From positions 1-56,255 of the forward strand of contig CAKQSV010000010.1 in the NCBI GenBank assembly GCA_934273635.1: DNA of 56,255 nt, given 5' to 3'. The translations under genes and the position numbers were made by a program. This document shows, one piece after another, positions 55,900 through 56,255 of the stretch (its first letter is position 1; every line of letters starts with the position of its first letter). The notes below the pieces were generated by a model that was not told the DNA's origin, made no database searches, and saw only the letters and a list, made by a program, of their open reading frames with translations. The stretch comes from an uncultured Alphaproteobacteria bacterium (lineage in GTDB: Bacteria; Pseudomonadota; Alphaproteobacteria; RF32; CAG-239).

Positions 55900-56255
55900 A
55901 TGAGAATACTTTGGTGTATTTTATCTCTGGGTTTTGGCTTGTGTTTTTTATGGCCGGCGGAGGCGCACCAATCTGACTCATCCACATACCTCGTAAATAA
56001 TCGAATCAAACCCAACCTTGAGTTCAGGTCAAAACCTACAACTTCATATACCAAATATGCGAGTGTGAGTTTTTTACAATCGGACAGCAAGCTTGATTTT
56101 AAGTCGGGGGAGATTGACGTTAAGACGCAATGCGCCTCAATGGGGTATGTGATTCCGGTTTCCAAATGCACCGGAGCCATGAAACCGAGCAGGCTTTGCA
56201 GTGCCGAAAGCTCAATGAAGAGCGTTGCCGGTGCCGACGGTTACACTACCGGATG
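55900..56255 (+). CDS. Secreted Cys-containing protein, cut by window end
   Basis: At least 118 residues, open at the right edge. The ATG at 55900 has GAGGTG upstream. Signal peptide MRILWCILSLGFGLCFLW...AEA, then a polar linker and a segment with QCASMGYVIPVSKC, a spacer and RLCSAES. The C-x-x-x-GY-x-x-P layout recalls the secreted Cys-rich protein at 38133-38489, so both may belong to one exported family. Function unknown. Confidence 0.7.
   Translation, partial: MRILWCILSLGFGLCFLWPAEAHQSDSSTYLVNNRIKPNLEFRSKPTTSYTKYASVSFLQSDSKLDFKSGEIDVKTQCASMGYVIPVSKCTGAMKPSRLCSAESSMKSVAGADGYTTG

Noticed and set aside
1..56255. tRNA or rRNA genes
   Set aside because: No T-loop GTTCGA-type segment with a matching acceptor stem was noticed on either strand, and no rRNA sequence.

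Overview
The window looks like a chromosomal segment of a moderately AT-rich, probably anaerobic or gut-associated alphaproteobacterium. This is inferred from gene content, not from a database search. Supporting markers are the split b/b' ATP synthase order atpI-atpB-atpE-atpF'-atpF, DUF2336 and DUF2333 proteins, a DUF721/DciA-dsbA pair, an alphaproteobacterial-style prephenate dehydratase, flagellar fliO-fliP, and a monomeric [FeFe] hydrogenase with L-lactate dehydrogenase that point to fermentative life.

Layout. 1-1.6 kb is mobile and repetitive: the right end of an IS605-type element with a likely omega RNA, several palindromes, and an IS200 element whose transposase has lost one catalytic histidine and which appears to sit inside a dispersed repeat. 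1.6-3.2 kb and 10.7-14.2 kb are accessory islands. They carry four divergent paralogs of an unrecognised ~200-residue family and one unrelated TrpF-like TIM-barrel protein, all behind the same promoter and leader and in front of the same terminator. Between them are the hydrogenase, two degenerate GGDEF-EAL proteins, recA, a YihY membrane protein and fabI. 14.3-16 kb holds two lipoproteins. 16-22.5 kb is a housekeeping run (mtaB-ftsY-xseA-M23 peptidase-receiver-uppP) plus ldh. 23.2-26.1 kb is fatty-acid synthesis and cell wall (acpP, fabF, mltG) followed by an orphan carrier protein. 26.2-31.7 kb holds small Cys-rich, proline-rich and TRL-like proteins, gloB, an HD-GYP protein and a DUF2336 protein. 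31.7-35.8 kb is murJ-DUF2333-nfuA-bax. 36-38.5 kb is a PfkB kinase followed by a tandem-repeat and dispersed-repeat field. 38.6-42.8 kb is rpmI-rplT-pheS-pheT. 43-48.9 kb has ybjN, lgt, a GGDEF protein, queA, pheA, a candidate small RNA and galE. 48.9-50.7 kb holds two orphan genes bracketed by duplicated pieces of the galE-atpF junction. 50.7-53.2 kb is the ATP synthase Fo operon, then dsbA, dciA, fliO-fliP and a truncated secreted protein.

Most notable pattern. Five accessory genes share a near-invariant 5' module: a -35 box starting TTG, a 17-bp spacer, a -10 like TATAAG, then 7-8 bp. Next comes a 15-nt mini-ORF (start, Phe/Ser/Leu, Asn/Tyr, Tyr, TAA) and exactly 12 A/T bases before the real ATG, with no Shine-Dalgarno. 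They also share a terminator with an ACAGGTTATGG / CCATAGCCTGT type stem. The coding parts diverge strongly or are unrelated. This looks like a modular expression cassette carrying fast-diverging cargo, and is the best candidate for an undescribed system here.
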